Assembly: GCF_001864895.1 (NCBI RefSeq)
Contig: NZ_MJGO01000007.1
Coordinates: forward strand, 838-36,142
Direction: 5' to 3'
Length of the DNA: 35,305 nt
Origin: Curtobacterium sp. MCBA15_009
GTDB lineage: Bacteria > Actinomycetota > Actinomycetes > Actinomycetales > Microbacteriaceae
The translations under genes were made by a program, and so were the position numbers. Shown in pieces: positions 25,011 to 34,459 of this stretch; within the stretch, counting starts at the first letter, position 1; the number at the start of each line of letters is the position of its first letter. The notes under the pieces are model-generated. The model worked only from the letters and a program-made list of their open reading frames with translations. It ran no database searches and was not told where the DNA came from.

Positions 25011-25598
25011 TCAGAGCGCCGCGGAGGCGGGGGCGACGAGGTCCTGCACGGTCCGGCCGTTCGCACGGTCGCCGATGGCGCTGAAGCTCCAGCCCCCGCC
25101 GGATCGCGACACCTTGGCCATCACCATGGCGGTGTGCGGGCCGGAGTCGGTCAGCTGGTAGCGGGCGACCTCGGGGGAGCCGGCCGTGGAGTCGTCGACG
25201 AGTCGGCAGAACGCGTTCTCGACGGTGTCGAAGGTCTGCCGGCTGTAGCTGCTGATCACGAAGACGATCTGCGCGACGCTCTGGTGCACGGCGCTCAGGT
25301 CGACGCGGATGGTCTCGTCGTCGCCGGCGCCGTCACCGGTGAGGTTGTCACCGGTGTGCTGCGCGGAGCCGTCCTTGCTGCGGAGCTGGTTGAACCAGAC
25401 GTAGTCGACCGCGGTGCCCTGGGCGTCGAAGAAGATCGCCGAGGCGTCGAGGTCGACGTCGGCGGCCTTGCGGCCCCCGAAGAGCCCGCGCCTGACGGCG
25501 ACGGCGTCCCATCCGAGGCCGAGTCGGACGCGCGTCAGTGCGCTGCCGTCGCTCTTCGTCAGGGAGAGCGACTGACCCTTCTGCAGGCTGAGTCCCAT
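25011..25598 (-). CDS. TerD-family protein, TerZ-like (copy 1)
   Basis: The 195-aa protein is a TerD-domain protein with a longer first loop (VRRGLFGGRKAADVDLDAS, residues 35-53), as in TerZ-type members, and the acidic segment GDNLTGDGAGDDE (83-95). The C-terminal part diverges from the other two canonical copies: it has SRSGGGWSFSAIGDRANGRTVQDL in place of [11 protein letters not shown]. So it is likely an older paralogue with its own binding role rather than a recent duplicate. AAAGGT precedes the ATG. It follows the DUF475 gene by 64 bases and is the first terD gene transcribed. Confidence 0.94.
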   Translation of the reverse strand: MGLSLQKGQSLSLTKSDGSALTRVRLGLGWDAVAVRRGLFGGRKAADVDLDASAIFFDAQGTAVDYVWFNQLRSKDGSAQHTGDNLTGDGAGDDETIRVDLSAVHQSVAQIVFVISSYSRQTFDTVENAFCRLVDDSTAGSPEVARYQLTDSGPHTAMVMAKVSRSGGGWSFSAIGDRANGRTVQDLVAPASAAL

Positions 25599-25662
25599 GG
25601 GGTGACCTTTCGTGGTGTCGGTCCACGTCCGGGGGCGGACGCGGTGTGGGGCGGTGCGACGC

Positions 25663-26790
25663 TCAGTGCGTCGCGACGGCGGTGTCCTCGACGGGCGCGT
25701 GCGCGGCCTTGCGACGGTTGCGCACCACCGAGGAGAAGAACGCGGCGAGGATGAAGACCACGCCGATCAGGCCGGTGACGACCTCGTTGATCTCGGTCGT
25801 GATGGTGACGAGCAGGATCACGGCGAGGGCGCCGATGGCCCAGTGGGCACCGTGGTCGAGGTACTCGAACTCGTCGAGCGTGCCCTGCCGCACGAGGAAG
25901 ACGGTGAGCGACCGGACGAACATCGCGCCGATGAGGCCGAGGCCGAGCGCGATGATGATCGGGTCCGCCGTGATGGCGAAGGCTCCGATGACGCCGTCGA
26001 AGGAGAACGACGCGTCGATCACCTCGAGGTAGAGGAACAGCAGGAACGCGGCGCGTCCGGCGACGTGGCCGAGACGACGCTGCTTGCCGATGCGGTTCGC
26101 CTCGGCGACCATCTCGCCGGTGTTCTCGAACGAGTTGCCGTCGTCGTCGGGGTCGCCGACGTCGAAGAGCCCGCCGAGACCGGTGACCAGGAAGTACGTG
26201 ATGAGGCCGGCGATGCCCGCGACGAGGACGACGGCCTGGTGGTCGCCGGAGGTCGCACCGAACAGCGCGAGGAGCGCGAGGGCGACGACGACGTTCACCA
26301 TCGGCAGCTTGCCGATGAAGAGCAGCGGCCGCTCGAGCCAGCGGAGCCAGAGGATGTCGCGTTCCTCGAACATGAAGTCGAGGAAGATCATGAGCAGGAA
26401 CATCCCACCGAACGCGGCGATCTGCGGGTGGGCCTCGTGCAGCAGGTAGGCGTAGGTGCCCGGCTCGTCGATCGGGCCCTTCTCGAGGGCGAGCTGCACG
26501 GCCTCGACCGGGTTGAGCTGCGCCGTGACGCCGACGATGAGCAGCGGGAACAGCACGCGCATGCCGAAGACGGCGATGATGATGCCGACCGTCAGGAACA
26601 TCTTCTGCCAGAACGGGCTCATCCGCTCGAGGATGCGGGCGTTCACGACCGCGTTGTCGAAGCTGAGGCTGATCTCGAGCACGCCGAGGATCAGCGTGAT
26701 GGCCACCGCGCTCCAGCTGCCGTAGATCAGGGCCGTGGCGAGGGCGAGGACGGTGATCACGAGGGACCAGCCGAAGGTCTTCAAGAACAC
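25663..26790 (-). CDS. DUF475/TerC-like integral membrane protein
   Basis: The 375-aa protein has eight or more membrane segments and belongs to the DUF475 branch of the TerC superfamily. The hallmark acidic membrane motifs are LEISLSFDNAVVNA (residues 42-55) and LEVIDASFSFDGVIGAFAIT in the second half, an internal repeat of the same SFD motif expected to bind a metal ion. A charged cytoplasmic loop (VGDPDDDGNSFENTGEMV) lies between halves. TerC-like proteins are implicated in metal efflux and in anchoring TerD complexes. The start is GTG with GGGAGA about 9 bases upstream. First gene of the island in transcription order. Confidence 0.93.
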   Translation of the reverse strand: MFLKTFGWSLVITVLALATALIYGSWSAVAITLILGVLEISLSFDNAVVNARILERMSPFWQKMFLTVGIIIAVFGMRVLFPLLIVGVTAQLNPVEAVQLALEKGPIDEPGTYAYLLHEAHPQIAAFGGMFLLMIFLDFMFEERDILWLRWLERPLLFIGKLPMVNVVVALALLALFGATSGDHQAVVLVAGIAGLITYFLVTGLGGLFDVGDPDDDGNSFENTGEMVAEANRIGKQRRLGHVAGRAAFLLFLYLEVIDASFSFDGVIGAFAITADPIIIALGLGLIGAMFVRSLTVFLVRQGTLDEFEYLDHGAHWAIGALAVILLVTITTEINEVVTGLIGVVFILAAFFSSVVRNRRKAAHAPVEDTAVATH

Positions 26791-26862
26791 GTGTGACGGT
26801 CTCCCGGTTGCTGCGTCAGTGCGACGGTGGATCGGGACGCTCTCGTCGATCGCCCCCGCTGC

Positions 26863-26868
26863 ATGCTA
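26863..26868 (-). promoter_or_regulatory. candidate -10 box of the Ter island
   Basis: TAGCAT on the minus strand, overlapping the exonuclease stop codon, gives a leader of about 65 bases before DUF475. No good -35 box and no riboswitch-like leader are visible in the 75-base gap. Confidence 0.4.
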
Positions 26869-27621
26869 CATGCCTGCTCCTGCGCCGCGGTGTGGCCACC
26901 GGCCGTCCGCCGTGAAGGTCGGGTCGCGCTTCGCGCGCATGTACTGCTGGAACGAGGCCGCCTGGTCGGCGCACCACCCGACCTGCTTGCGGTGGAGCTC
27001 CTCGGCGGTGATGCCGAGCTCCTCCGGGTAGCGCCCGGCGATGGCCTGGGCGACCCGGCCAGCGGCGACGGCGTCGGCACCGGCGTCGTGGGCGTCGTCG
27101 AGGGTGACGCCGTACGTCTCGGACGCGGCCTCGAGCGTCCGCTTGCCCTTGCGGTAGGTGTCGAGGGCCTTGTCGATGACGAGCGGGTCGACGACGTTGC
27201 CGATCACGGGCGAGGCGAAGCCGTGCCGCTTGGCCTCGCGGTCGAGGACGGTGAGGTCGTACGGGGCGTTGTAGATCACGAGCGGGATGCCGCGGGCGAA
27301 CACGGCCTCGATCGCGGCGATCACCTCGGCGACGACCTCGGACGCCGGACGGCCCTCGGCCTGGGCGCGCTCGGTCGTGTAGCCGTGCACCGCCGCGGCG
27401 CCCTCGGGGACGGGCACGCCTGGGTCGGCGACCCACGCGCCCTCGACGATGGACGCCCCGGTCATGTCGATGAGCCCGACGTGCGCCGTGACGATCCGGG
27501 CGGTCTCGACGTCGACCCCGGTGGTCTCGAGGTCGAAGACCCCGAGCGCGTGCCACCACGGGCGGCCGGCGAGGTCCTGCGGCGGGGCGGGCGTGTCCGT
27601 GGGGGCGGTGGAGAACGTCAC
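26866..27621 (-). CDS. DEDDh 3'-5' exonuclease (DnaQ/epsilon-like)
   Basis: The 251-aa protein has all five residues of a DEDDh exonuclease: Asp30 and Glu32 in FDLETTG, Asp122 in YNAPYDLTVL, His178 and Asp183 in DDAHDAGADA. It resembles the epsilon proofreading subunit of DNA polymerase III but stands alone, as many actinobacterial epsilon-like nucleases do. The C-terminal 40 residues (KQVGWCADQAASFQQYMRAKRD) are shared by that subfamily. The start is GTG at 27621; TAGCCT ends 6 bases before it, so the transcript may be leaderless. It lies directly upstream of the Ter island on the same strand. Confidence 0.92.
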   Translation of the reverse strand: MTFSTAPTDTPAPPQDLAGRPWWHALGVFDLETTGVDVETARIVTAHVGLIDMTGASIVEGAWVADPGVPVPEGAAAVHGYTTERAQAEGRPASEVVAEVIAAIEAVFARGIPLVIYNAPYDLTVLDREAKRHGFASPVIGNVVDPLVIDKALDTYRKGKRTLEAASETYGVTLDDAHDAGADAVAAGRVAQAIAGRYPEELGITAEELHRKQVGWCADQAASFQQYMRAKRDPTFTADGRWPHRGAGAGM

Positions 27622-27627
27622 GCGGTC

Positions 27628-27633
27628 AGGCTA
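27628..27633 (-). promoter_or_regulatory. exonuclease gene -10 box (leaderless)
   Basis: TAGCCT on the minus strand lies 6 bases before the GTG start. No ribosome binding site precedes the start. Confidence 0.55.
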
Positions 27634-27656
27634 ACCGTGCGCACCGACACCACTGC

Positions 27657-29366
<1,710 letters not shown>

Positions 29367-29415
29367 CGTGCTCCTCGTCGTGGGTCGTCGGACCGCCGCA
29401 CGGCCCGCCCCGGAC

Positions 29416-29421
29416 ACGATA
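29416..29421 (-). promoter_or_regulatory. treS -10 box
   Basis: TATCGT on the minus strand gives a leader of about 45 bases with a good GAGGAG. It is divergent from the hydrolase promoter at 29468. Confidence 0.45.
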
Positions 29422-29467
29422 GGCGCGCGATGCTCCGGGTGTCCGGGGATTCGTCCAGCGGCCTCCC

Positions 29468-29473
29468 TAGACT
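29468..29473 (+). promoter_or_regulatory. hydrolase gene -10 box (leaderless)
   Basis: TAGACT lies 7 bases before the ATG at 29481 with no ribosome binding site between. This placement decides the start codon. Confidence 0.6.
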
Positions 29474-29480
29474 GGCGCCG

Positions 29481-30485
29481 ATGCAAACGCCCGTGCTCTC
29501 CCCGTACCAGTCGCTCATGGCCGCCACCCCGGTCGTCCACCGGTCCGTGCAGGTCGACGGCCGCACCACCCACTACTGGGAGTACGGCCCCGCCGACGCC
29601 GAGCAGACGGTGCTCGCCGTGCACGGCTTCCGTGGCGACCACCACGGCCTCGAGACCATCGCCGCGCACCTCGAGGGCGTGCGGGTCGTCGTGCCGGACC
29701 TGCCCGGCTTCGGCATCTCGGACCCGCTCGCGGTCTCGGACATCGAGTCCTACGTGGCCTGGGTCACCGGGTTCCACGCGGCGCTCGGTCTCACCCGGGA
29801 CACCGTCGTCCTCGGGCACTCGTTCGGCTCGATCGTGGTGGCCGCCGCCGTGGCCGCCGGCCTCGACACCCGCCTGCTCGTCCTGGTGAACCCGATCGCC
29901 GCCCCGGCGCTGCAGGGCCCCCGGGCCGTCGCCACCGGCATCGCGATCGGCTACTACCGCGCCGGAGCCGTGCTGCCCCGGCCGATCGGGCTCGGACTGC
30001 TCCGCAACCCGGCGATCGTGCGCGTCATGAGCCTCGCCATGCTCAAGTCGCACGACCGCGACCTGCGGCGCTGGGTCCACGACCAGCACGACCGGTACTT
30101 CTCGGCCTTCGCGAACCGCACCAGCGTGCTCGAGGCGTTCCGCACCTCGGTCACCCACGACGTGTCCGAGTACGCCGACCGCATCGACGTGCCCGTGCTC
30201 ATGATCGCCGCCGAGCGCGACGACATCACCGCCGTGCCGGAGCAGCAGGCGCTCGCCCGACGACTCCGCGACGCCGAGCTCGTCGTCATCCCCGAGGTCG
30301 GCCACCTGGTGCACTACGAGACGCCGGCGCCCGCCGCGCAGGCGGTCCTGCGACGGATGGCGGACCCGGCCCCGCGCCGTGGACGCGGCCGACGCACCGA
30401 CGCAGGCCGGTCGACGGGCGCGGGACGGGCCTCCCGACCGGCCGCGACGGAGGCGACCGACCAGGCGGACGGGGCGGACGCGTGA
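29481..30485 (+). CDS. alpha/beta hydrolase
   Basis: The 334-aa protein has an alpha/beta-hydrolase fold: LAVHGFRGDHHGLETIA (oxyanion HGF), the nucleophile elbow GHSFGS (Ser in VVLGHSFGSIVVAAA), the acid region IAAERDDITAVP, and the catalytic His in EVGHLVHYETP. The last 40 residues are a basic, Ala/Arg-rich tail with no fold. Start MQTPVLSPYQ was chosen over an in-frame ATG near 29430 because of the TAGACT box. Its stop overlaps the GTG start of the glycosyltransferase (GTGA), so the pair is coupled. Substrate unknown; ester hydrolysis of a lipid or sugar ester is possible. Confidence 0.9.
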   Translation: MQTPVLSPYQSLMAATPVVHRSVQVDGRTTHYWEYGPADAEQTVLAVHGFRGDHHGLETIAAHLEGVRVVVPDLPGFGISDPLAVSDIESYVAWVTGFHAALGLTRDTVVLGHSFGSIVVAAAVAAGLDTRLLVLVNPIAAPALQGPRAVATGIAIGYYRAGAVLPRPIGLGLLRNPAIVRVMSLAMLKSHDRDLRRWVHDQHDRYFSAFANRTSVLEAFRTSVTHDVSEYADRIDVPVLMIAAERDDITAVPEQQALARRLRDAELVVIPEVGHLVHYETPAPAAQAVLRRMADPAPRRGRGRRTDAGRSTGAGRASRPAATEATDQADGADA

Positions 30486-31561
30486 CCCGCCGGCTGCGCA
30501 TCGGGATCGACTGCCGCTACGTGCGGATCGGACGGCACGACGGGATCAGCCGGTTCACGGCCGGCATCGCCGCACACCTGCCGGACCGGCACGACCACGT
30601 CCTGCTCGTGCACGACGAGCGGCAGCTCGAGTCGCTGCCGGACCACCTGCCGTGGGAGCTGCTGCCGGCGCCGACGGACGCGGGGGAGCCGCTCGTCGCG
30701 CGCCGGGTGAACAGCCTCGGCCTCGACGCGGTGTTCTCGCCGATGCAGACGATGGGCTCGCGCGGTCGGCACTACGCGCTCGTGCTGACGCTGCACGACC
30801 TGATCTACTACCGCAACCGCACGCCCCCGCGGGAGTTCTCGTGGCCGCTGCGGCTCGGCTGGCGGGCGTTCCACCTGTCGTGGACGCCGCAGCGCGTCCT
30901 GCTGAACGGCGCCGACGGCGTCGTGACCGTGTCCGAGACGACCGCCGGGCTCATCGCCGAGCACCGGCTCACCCGGCGTCCGGTCACCGTCGCGTACAAC
31001 GCCGCGGACCCGGCGACGCCCCGTGCCGACGACGCCCCGCGCGAGCGGTCGCTCGTCTACATGGGGTCGTTCATGCCGTACAAGAACGTCGAGACGCTCG
31101 CAGCCGCGATCCCGCTGCTCGGACCGGACTGGACCCTGCACCTGATGTCCCGCGTGACCGACGCCGACCGTGCCCGACTCGAGGCGCTCGCACCGGCCGG
31201 CACCCTCGTGTTCCACGACGGCGCCACCGACGACGAGTACCTGTCCGTGCTCCGGTCGGCGACGGCGCTCGCGACGGCGTCACGGGACGAGGGCTTCGGC
31301 ATCCCGCTCGTCGAGGCGATGGGCGTCGGGACCCCGGTCGTCGTGAGCGACATCCCGATCTTCCGCGAGATCGGGGGAGACGCCGCGGAGTACTTCGACC
31401 CGGGCTCGCCCTCCGCCGTCGCAGCCGCGGTCCGCCGGGTCGAGGCGCGGTGGGAGGACGCCTCGCGGCGGTCGGTCGAGCAGGCGGCGCGGTTCCGGTG
31501 GCAGGACTCCGCCGAGCAGGTCGTGCAGGCGGTCGAGCGGGCGGTCGCGGCGCGGGGGTAG
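30482..31561 (+). CDS. GT4-family glycosyltransferase
   Basis: The 359-aa protein is a GT-B fold glycosyltransferase of family GT4 (mannosyl- or rhamnosyltransferase-like). Evidence: RIGIDCRYVRIGRHDGISRF at the N-terminus, VVTVSETTAGLI, YMGSFMPYKNVETLAAA at the start of the donor domain, and the E-x7-E motif in DEGFGIPLVEAM. No membrane segment is present, so it acts in the cytosol on nucleotide sugars. It is coupled to the alpha/beta hydrolase by a 4-base overlap. The acceptor is not known; mannosylated lipids or a capsule are options. It may have no link to treS, which is divergently transcribed. Confidence 0.91.
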   Translation: MTRRLRIGIDCRYVRIGRHDGISRFTAGIAAHLPDRHDHVLLVHDERQLESLPDHLPWELLPAPTDAGEPLVARRVNSLGLDAVFSPMQTMGSRGRHYALVLTLHDLIYYRNRTPPREFSWPLRLGWRAFHLSWTPQRVLLNGADGVVTVSETTAGLIAEHRLTRRPVTVAYNAADPATPRADDAPRERSLVYMGSFMPYKNVETLAAAIPLLGPDWTLHLMSRVTDADRARLEALAPAGTLVFHDGATDDEYLSVLRSATALATASRDEGFGIPLVEAMGVGTPVVVSDIPIFREIGGDAAEYFDPGSPSAVAAAVRRVEARWEDASRRSVEQAARFRWQDSAEQVVQAVERAVAARG

Positions 31562-31983
31562 GTGCGGGCGTGGGGCGGGCGCGGCGCGGGGCGCGGGGCG
31601 CGGCGCTCGCGCGGCGGGTTTCGTCGAGTGAGCAGAAGACGTTGGGTCGGCCGTACTCACTCGACGTCTTCTGCTCACTCGACGTGGCGGCCCAGGTGCG
31701 CGGGTCCGCAGGTCCGCGGCGCTGGCGGACCGCTCGTCGAGTGAGCAGAAGACGTCGGGTCGGCCGTGCTCACGCGACGTCTTCTGCTCAGTCAGCAAAG
31801 ATGCGCGCGCACCTGCTGCGAGTGCCCTGCGGTCCGGACGGGAGGCACGGCCCGACCCCGGCGCTGCGCCCGGCTCGCGCGCACGCGGCACCACTGCCGA
31901 GACCCGTCAGCAGGAGCGGTCGCGATCGGCAGGCAAAGGCGTTCGCGACCGGCAGGCGGATGCGGTCGCGTCCGCGTCCCGGT
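31562..31983. repeat. intergenic inverted repeats, two copies
   Basis: No gene is supported here. A perfect 21-base inverted repeat (arms 31622-31642 and 31664-31684, core GAGTGAGCAGAAGACG) encloses a 21-base loop. A second, less perfect copy starts at 31735, 113 bases later; its left arm 31735-31755 is identical, the right arm matches for 14 bases (31777-31790), and the loop is also conserved (GGGTCGGCCGT). The first copy lies about 60 bases after the glycosyltransferase stop and could act as its terminator. The rest (31800-31983) is unstructured apart from repeated CGATCGGCAGGC/CGACCGGCAGGC motifs near 31922-31958. Confidence 0.8.
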
Positions 31984-32763
31984 TCACCCCGCGGGCAGGA
32001 CCTGCACGCTCGCGCCCGGGAACACCCGCTGCGTCTCCTCGGTCACGCGGGCCACGATCGGCGGCACCGCGCGGCCCCGGCCCGGGGTCTCGACGACGAC
32101 GGCCTGGTCCTCGGCGTCGTCCGACGACTGCGCACCGCGACCCCACGAGCACCGCACCGCGGTGACGCCGCCGATCCGGTCGAGGGTGTCCGCCAGCTGC
32201 AGGCGTCGGGCGGCGGTGTCGGCGTGCTCGGTGACGCCGACCTGCTGGACGCCGAGGTCGGCGATCGCGACGACGTGGACGCCGTTGCCGCTCGCCTCGT
32301 CCGTCGCCCGGCTGAGCGCCCGGACGAGTTCGGCCCGTGCCGCCGGTTCCAGCGACGGGTCGGCGGTCACGGTCGCCGACACCTCGTAGCTCGCGAACGC
32401 GGTCTTCTCGGCCCGGTGGCGCTGCACGTCGGTCACGCCGGGCAGGTCGCGGGCGTCGCTGACGAACCGGTCGAGGGCCGTGCCCGGTCGGGGGAACACC
32501 CCGCCGATGCCGGTCTGCACCGACCCGACGATGGTGCCGAGCACCAGGACGATGACACCGGCGACGACCACGGTGCCGCCGCCGATCAGGACCGCCGTGC
32601 GGACCCGGTGGCCGGAGCGTGTGGCGGTGCTCCCGGTGTCGGGCCCGAAGGCCCGGTCGAGGTCGTCGGGCGCCAGCGGACGGTCGGCGTCGGGCGCCAG
32701 CGAACGGTCGGCGTCGGGCGCAGGTGCGGGGGCTCGGTGGGCGTCGGGTCCGTCGGTCGGCAT
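31984..32763 (-). CDS. single-pass membrane protein of unknown function
   Basis: I do not recognise this 259-aa protein. Residues 1-50 are acidic and proline-rich, with a repeated ADRSLAPD/ADRPLAPD unit (residues 19-34) coded by near-identical DNA repeats. A membrane helix follows at about 56-81 (TAVLIGGGTVVVAGVIVLVLG). The remaining 175 residues look like a folded outside domain with two similar alpha/beta halves (LPGVTDVQRHRAEKTAFASYEVSATVTADP; IGGVTAVRCSWGRGA), suggesting an internal duplication. GGAGGGA (32769-32775) lies 6 bases before the ATG, and TACGCT (32808-32813) is a candidate promoter. It follows the histidine phosphatase gene on the same strand. Confidence 0.8.
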   Translation of the reverse strand: MPTDGPDAHRAPAPAPDADRSLAPDADRPLAPDDLDRAFGPDTGSTATRSGHRVRTAVLIGGGTVVVAGVIVLVLGTIVGSVQTGIGGVFPRPGTALDRFVSDARDLPGVTDVQRHRAEKTAFASYEVSATVTADPSLEPAARAELVRALSRATDEASGNGVHVVAIADLGVQQVGVTEHADTAARRLQLADTLDRIGGVTAVRCSWGRGAQSSDDAEDQAVVVETPGRGRAVPPIVARVTEETQRVFPGASVQVLPAG

Positions 32764-32821
32764 GTCGATCCCTCCGCCCGGGCGTCTGGTCGGTCCGGGT
32801 CCGTCGGAGCGTAGTCCCCGG

Positions 32822-33460
32822 TCAGTCGCGGCGTTCGAGCGGGTTCTGGGCGGCGAAGGGGGCGCCGCCCGTCTCGTCCGAGACGACGTCGATCGGGTCG
32901 TCGAAGCGCACCAGTTCGGCGTGGAAGCGCTCCGGGTCCCAGCGGAACGAGTGGACGGACCCGTTCCGGATCGGCGTGCCGCGTCGTTCCACCGTGCCGG
33001 GCGCCGAGGCGTTCACCACGCTGCGGATGACCGCGCCGTGGGTCGCGACCACGACGACGCCGCCGTCGAACCGCACCGCGACCTCGCCGAGGGTCTCGGT
33101 CACCCGGGCGAGCAGGGCCGAACGGGACTCGCGTCCGGGGATGTCGTCGTGCGGGTACCGCTCGGCGACCTCGTCGTCGGTGAGGCCCTCGGCCTCGCCG
33201 TACGAACGCTCGGCCAGGCCGGGGTACTCGGCGGGCGTGTCGAGGCCGAGCCGGTCGGCGATGATCGCGCCGGTCTCGGCTGCCCGTGACAGCGGCGAGG
33301 CGACCACGGCGTCGAACCGGCGGCGCGCGAGGAGCTCGGCCGCCTCGGCCGCCTGGCGGCGTCCGGTGTCGTTCAGGGGGATGTCGGTGGAGCCCTGGAT
33401 GCGGCGCTGCGCGTTCCAGTCGGTCTCGCCGTGCCGGACCAGGTAGAGGAGCGTCGTCAC
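32822..33460 (-). CDS. histidine phosphatase family protein (phosphoglycerate mutase-like)
   Basis: The 212-aa protein belongs to the histidine phosphatase superfamily. It has LVRHGETDWNAQRRIQGSTDIPLNDTG at the start (Arg9, catalytic His10), SPLSRAAETG, the acid-donor region AERSYGEAEG, and the second His in VVATHGAVIRS. It is the size of broad-specificity phosphatases of the CobC/PhoE/GpmB group rather than true glycolytic mutase. Start GTG at 33460. It follows the sirtuin gene by 42 bases and is probably cotranscribed. Substrate cannot be named. Confidence 0.92.
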   Translation of the reverse strand: MTTLLYLVRHGETDWNAQRRIQGSTDIPLNDTGRRQAAEAAELLARRRFDAVVASPLSRAAETGAIIADRLGLDTPAEYPGLAERSYGEAEGLTDDEVAERYPHDDIPGRESRSALLARVTETLGEVAVRFDGGVVVVATHGAVIRSVVNASAPGTVERRGTPIRNGSVHSFRWDPERFHAELVRFDDPIDVVSDETGGAPFAAQNPLERRD

Positions 33461-33502
33461 CGCTCGATCATCGCAGACGCGGGCTCCGGCACGACGAAGT
33501 CG

Positions 33503-34360
33503 TCACCGCCCGGTCGGCGCGAGCCGCTCGGCCAGGTGCACGAGCGTCTCGGTGGTGCCGGCGTCGATCTTGGCGACGGCGCGCCGGTCGCTGCGGGTGT
33601 CGCCCCGGTTGACGATGACGACCGGGTTCTTCCGGCGGGTGGCGTGGTCGACCAGGCGGACGCCCGAGTTCACGGTCAGCGAGGAGCCGACCACGAGCAG
33701 GGCGTCGGCGTCGGCCACGATGGAGACCGCCTCGCGGAACTTCTCGGCCGGCACGAACTCGCCGAAGAAGACCACGTCCGGCTTGAGCACGCCGCCGCAG
33801 ACCGAGCAGTCGGGCACGACGAAGCGCTCGACGTCGGTGATCTCGACGTCGCCGTCCGGCTGCAGCTGCACCGAGCCGGGCTCGTCGATCCAGGGGTTGG
33901 CGCGGTCGATCGTCGCGGCGAGGTCGGCGCGCGAGAAGACCTGGCCGCAGGTCAGGCAGACGGCCCGGTCCATCGAGCCGTGGATCTCGACCACGCGGCG
34001 GGAGCCGGCGCGCAGGTGCAGGCCGTCGACGTTCTGGGTGACGACACCGGTGACGACGCCGGCGTCCTCGAGTGCGGCGAGGCTGCGGTGGCCGTCGTTC
34101 GGTCGCGCCGCCGCGAAGGTGCGCCAGCCGAGGTGCGAGCCGGCCCAGTAGCGCTGCCGCTTCGCGGGGTCGGCGCGGAACTCCTGGAAGGTCATCGGCT
34201 TGCGGACCACCCGGCCGGCGCCGCGGTAGTCGGGGATGCCCGAGTCGGTGCTGAGACCGGCGCCGGAGAGCACGGCGAGGCGCTTGCCCGCGAGCAGGTC
34301 GACGACCCGGTCGAGGTCGTCGGACGTCGTCGACGCAGCATCATCCAGCACCCTGTTCAC
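33503..34360 (-). CDS. NAD-dependent protein deacylase, Sir2 family
   Basis: The 285-aa sirtuin removes acyl groups from lysine using NAD. It has GAGLSTDSGIPDYRG (33-47), TQNVDGLH (108-115), catalytic His127 in EIHGSM, four zinc cysteines (Cys135, Cys138, Cys185, Cys188 in CLTC and CSVC), VVFFGE and GSSLTVNSG. The length fits the class II/SIRT4-like type common in actinobacteria. GTG at 34360 has GAGGG about 6 bases upstream; the long upstream frame extension overlaps the methyltransferase gene and is not real. Divergent from the RNA methyltransferase and first of a three-gene minus-strand group. Confidence 0.93.
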   Translation of the reverse strand: MNRVLDDAASTTSDDLDRVVDLLAGKRLAVLSGAGLSTDSGIPDYRGAGRVVRKPMTFQEFRADPAKRQRYWAGSHLGWRTFAAARPNDGHRSLAALEDAGVVTGVVTQNVDGLHLRAGSRRVVEIHGSMDRAVCLTCGQVFSRADLAATIDRANPWIDEPGSVQLQPDGDVEITDVERFVVPDCSVCGGVLKPDVVFFGEFVPAEKFREAVSIVADADALLVVGSSLTVNSGVRLVDHATRRKNPVVIVNRGDTRSDRRAVAKIDAGTTETLVHLAERLAPTGR

Positions 34361-34362
34361 GG

Positions 34363-34368
34363 TACCCT
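34363..34368 (+). promoter_or_regulatory. candidate -10 box of the RNA methyltransferase gene
   Basis: TACCCT just upstream of the sirtuin start would give a leader of about 85 bases. Weak call based on the TAnnnT form alone. Confidence 0.3.
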
Positions 34369-34459
34369 CAACAGCCGACCGTCCCGGTCGCTTCCCACCC
34401 GGTCCACCGGGTCCGCCCCACCTCCGACCCCCGCCCCGCACCCCACCGGAACGAGCCCC

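Noticed and set aside
26791..26865. yybP-ykoY manganese riboswitch upstream of the TerC-like gene
   Set aside because: The gap is only 75 bases and I cannot find the conserved loop sequences of that riboswitch.
29430..29480. longer start for the alpha/beta hydrolase (MLRVSG...)
   Set aside because: It would read through the TAGACT promoter box and adds residues unlike the family; ATG at 29481 fits a leaderless start.
31562..31983. small protein genes across the inverted repeats
   Set aside because: Frames exist on both strands but encode only the repeat itself and low-complexity Arg/Ala sequence, without a ribosome binding site.
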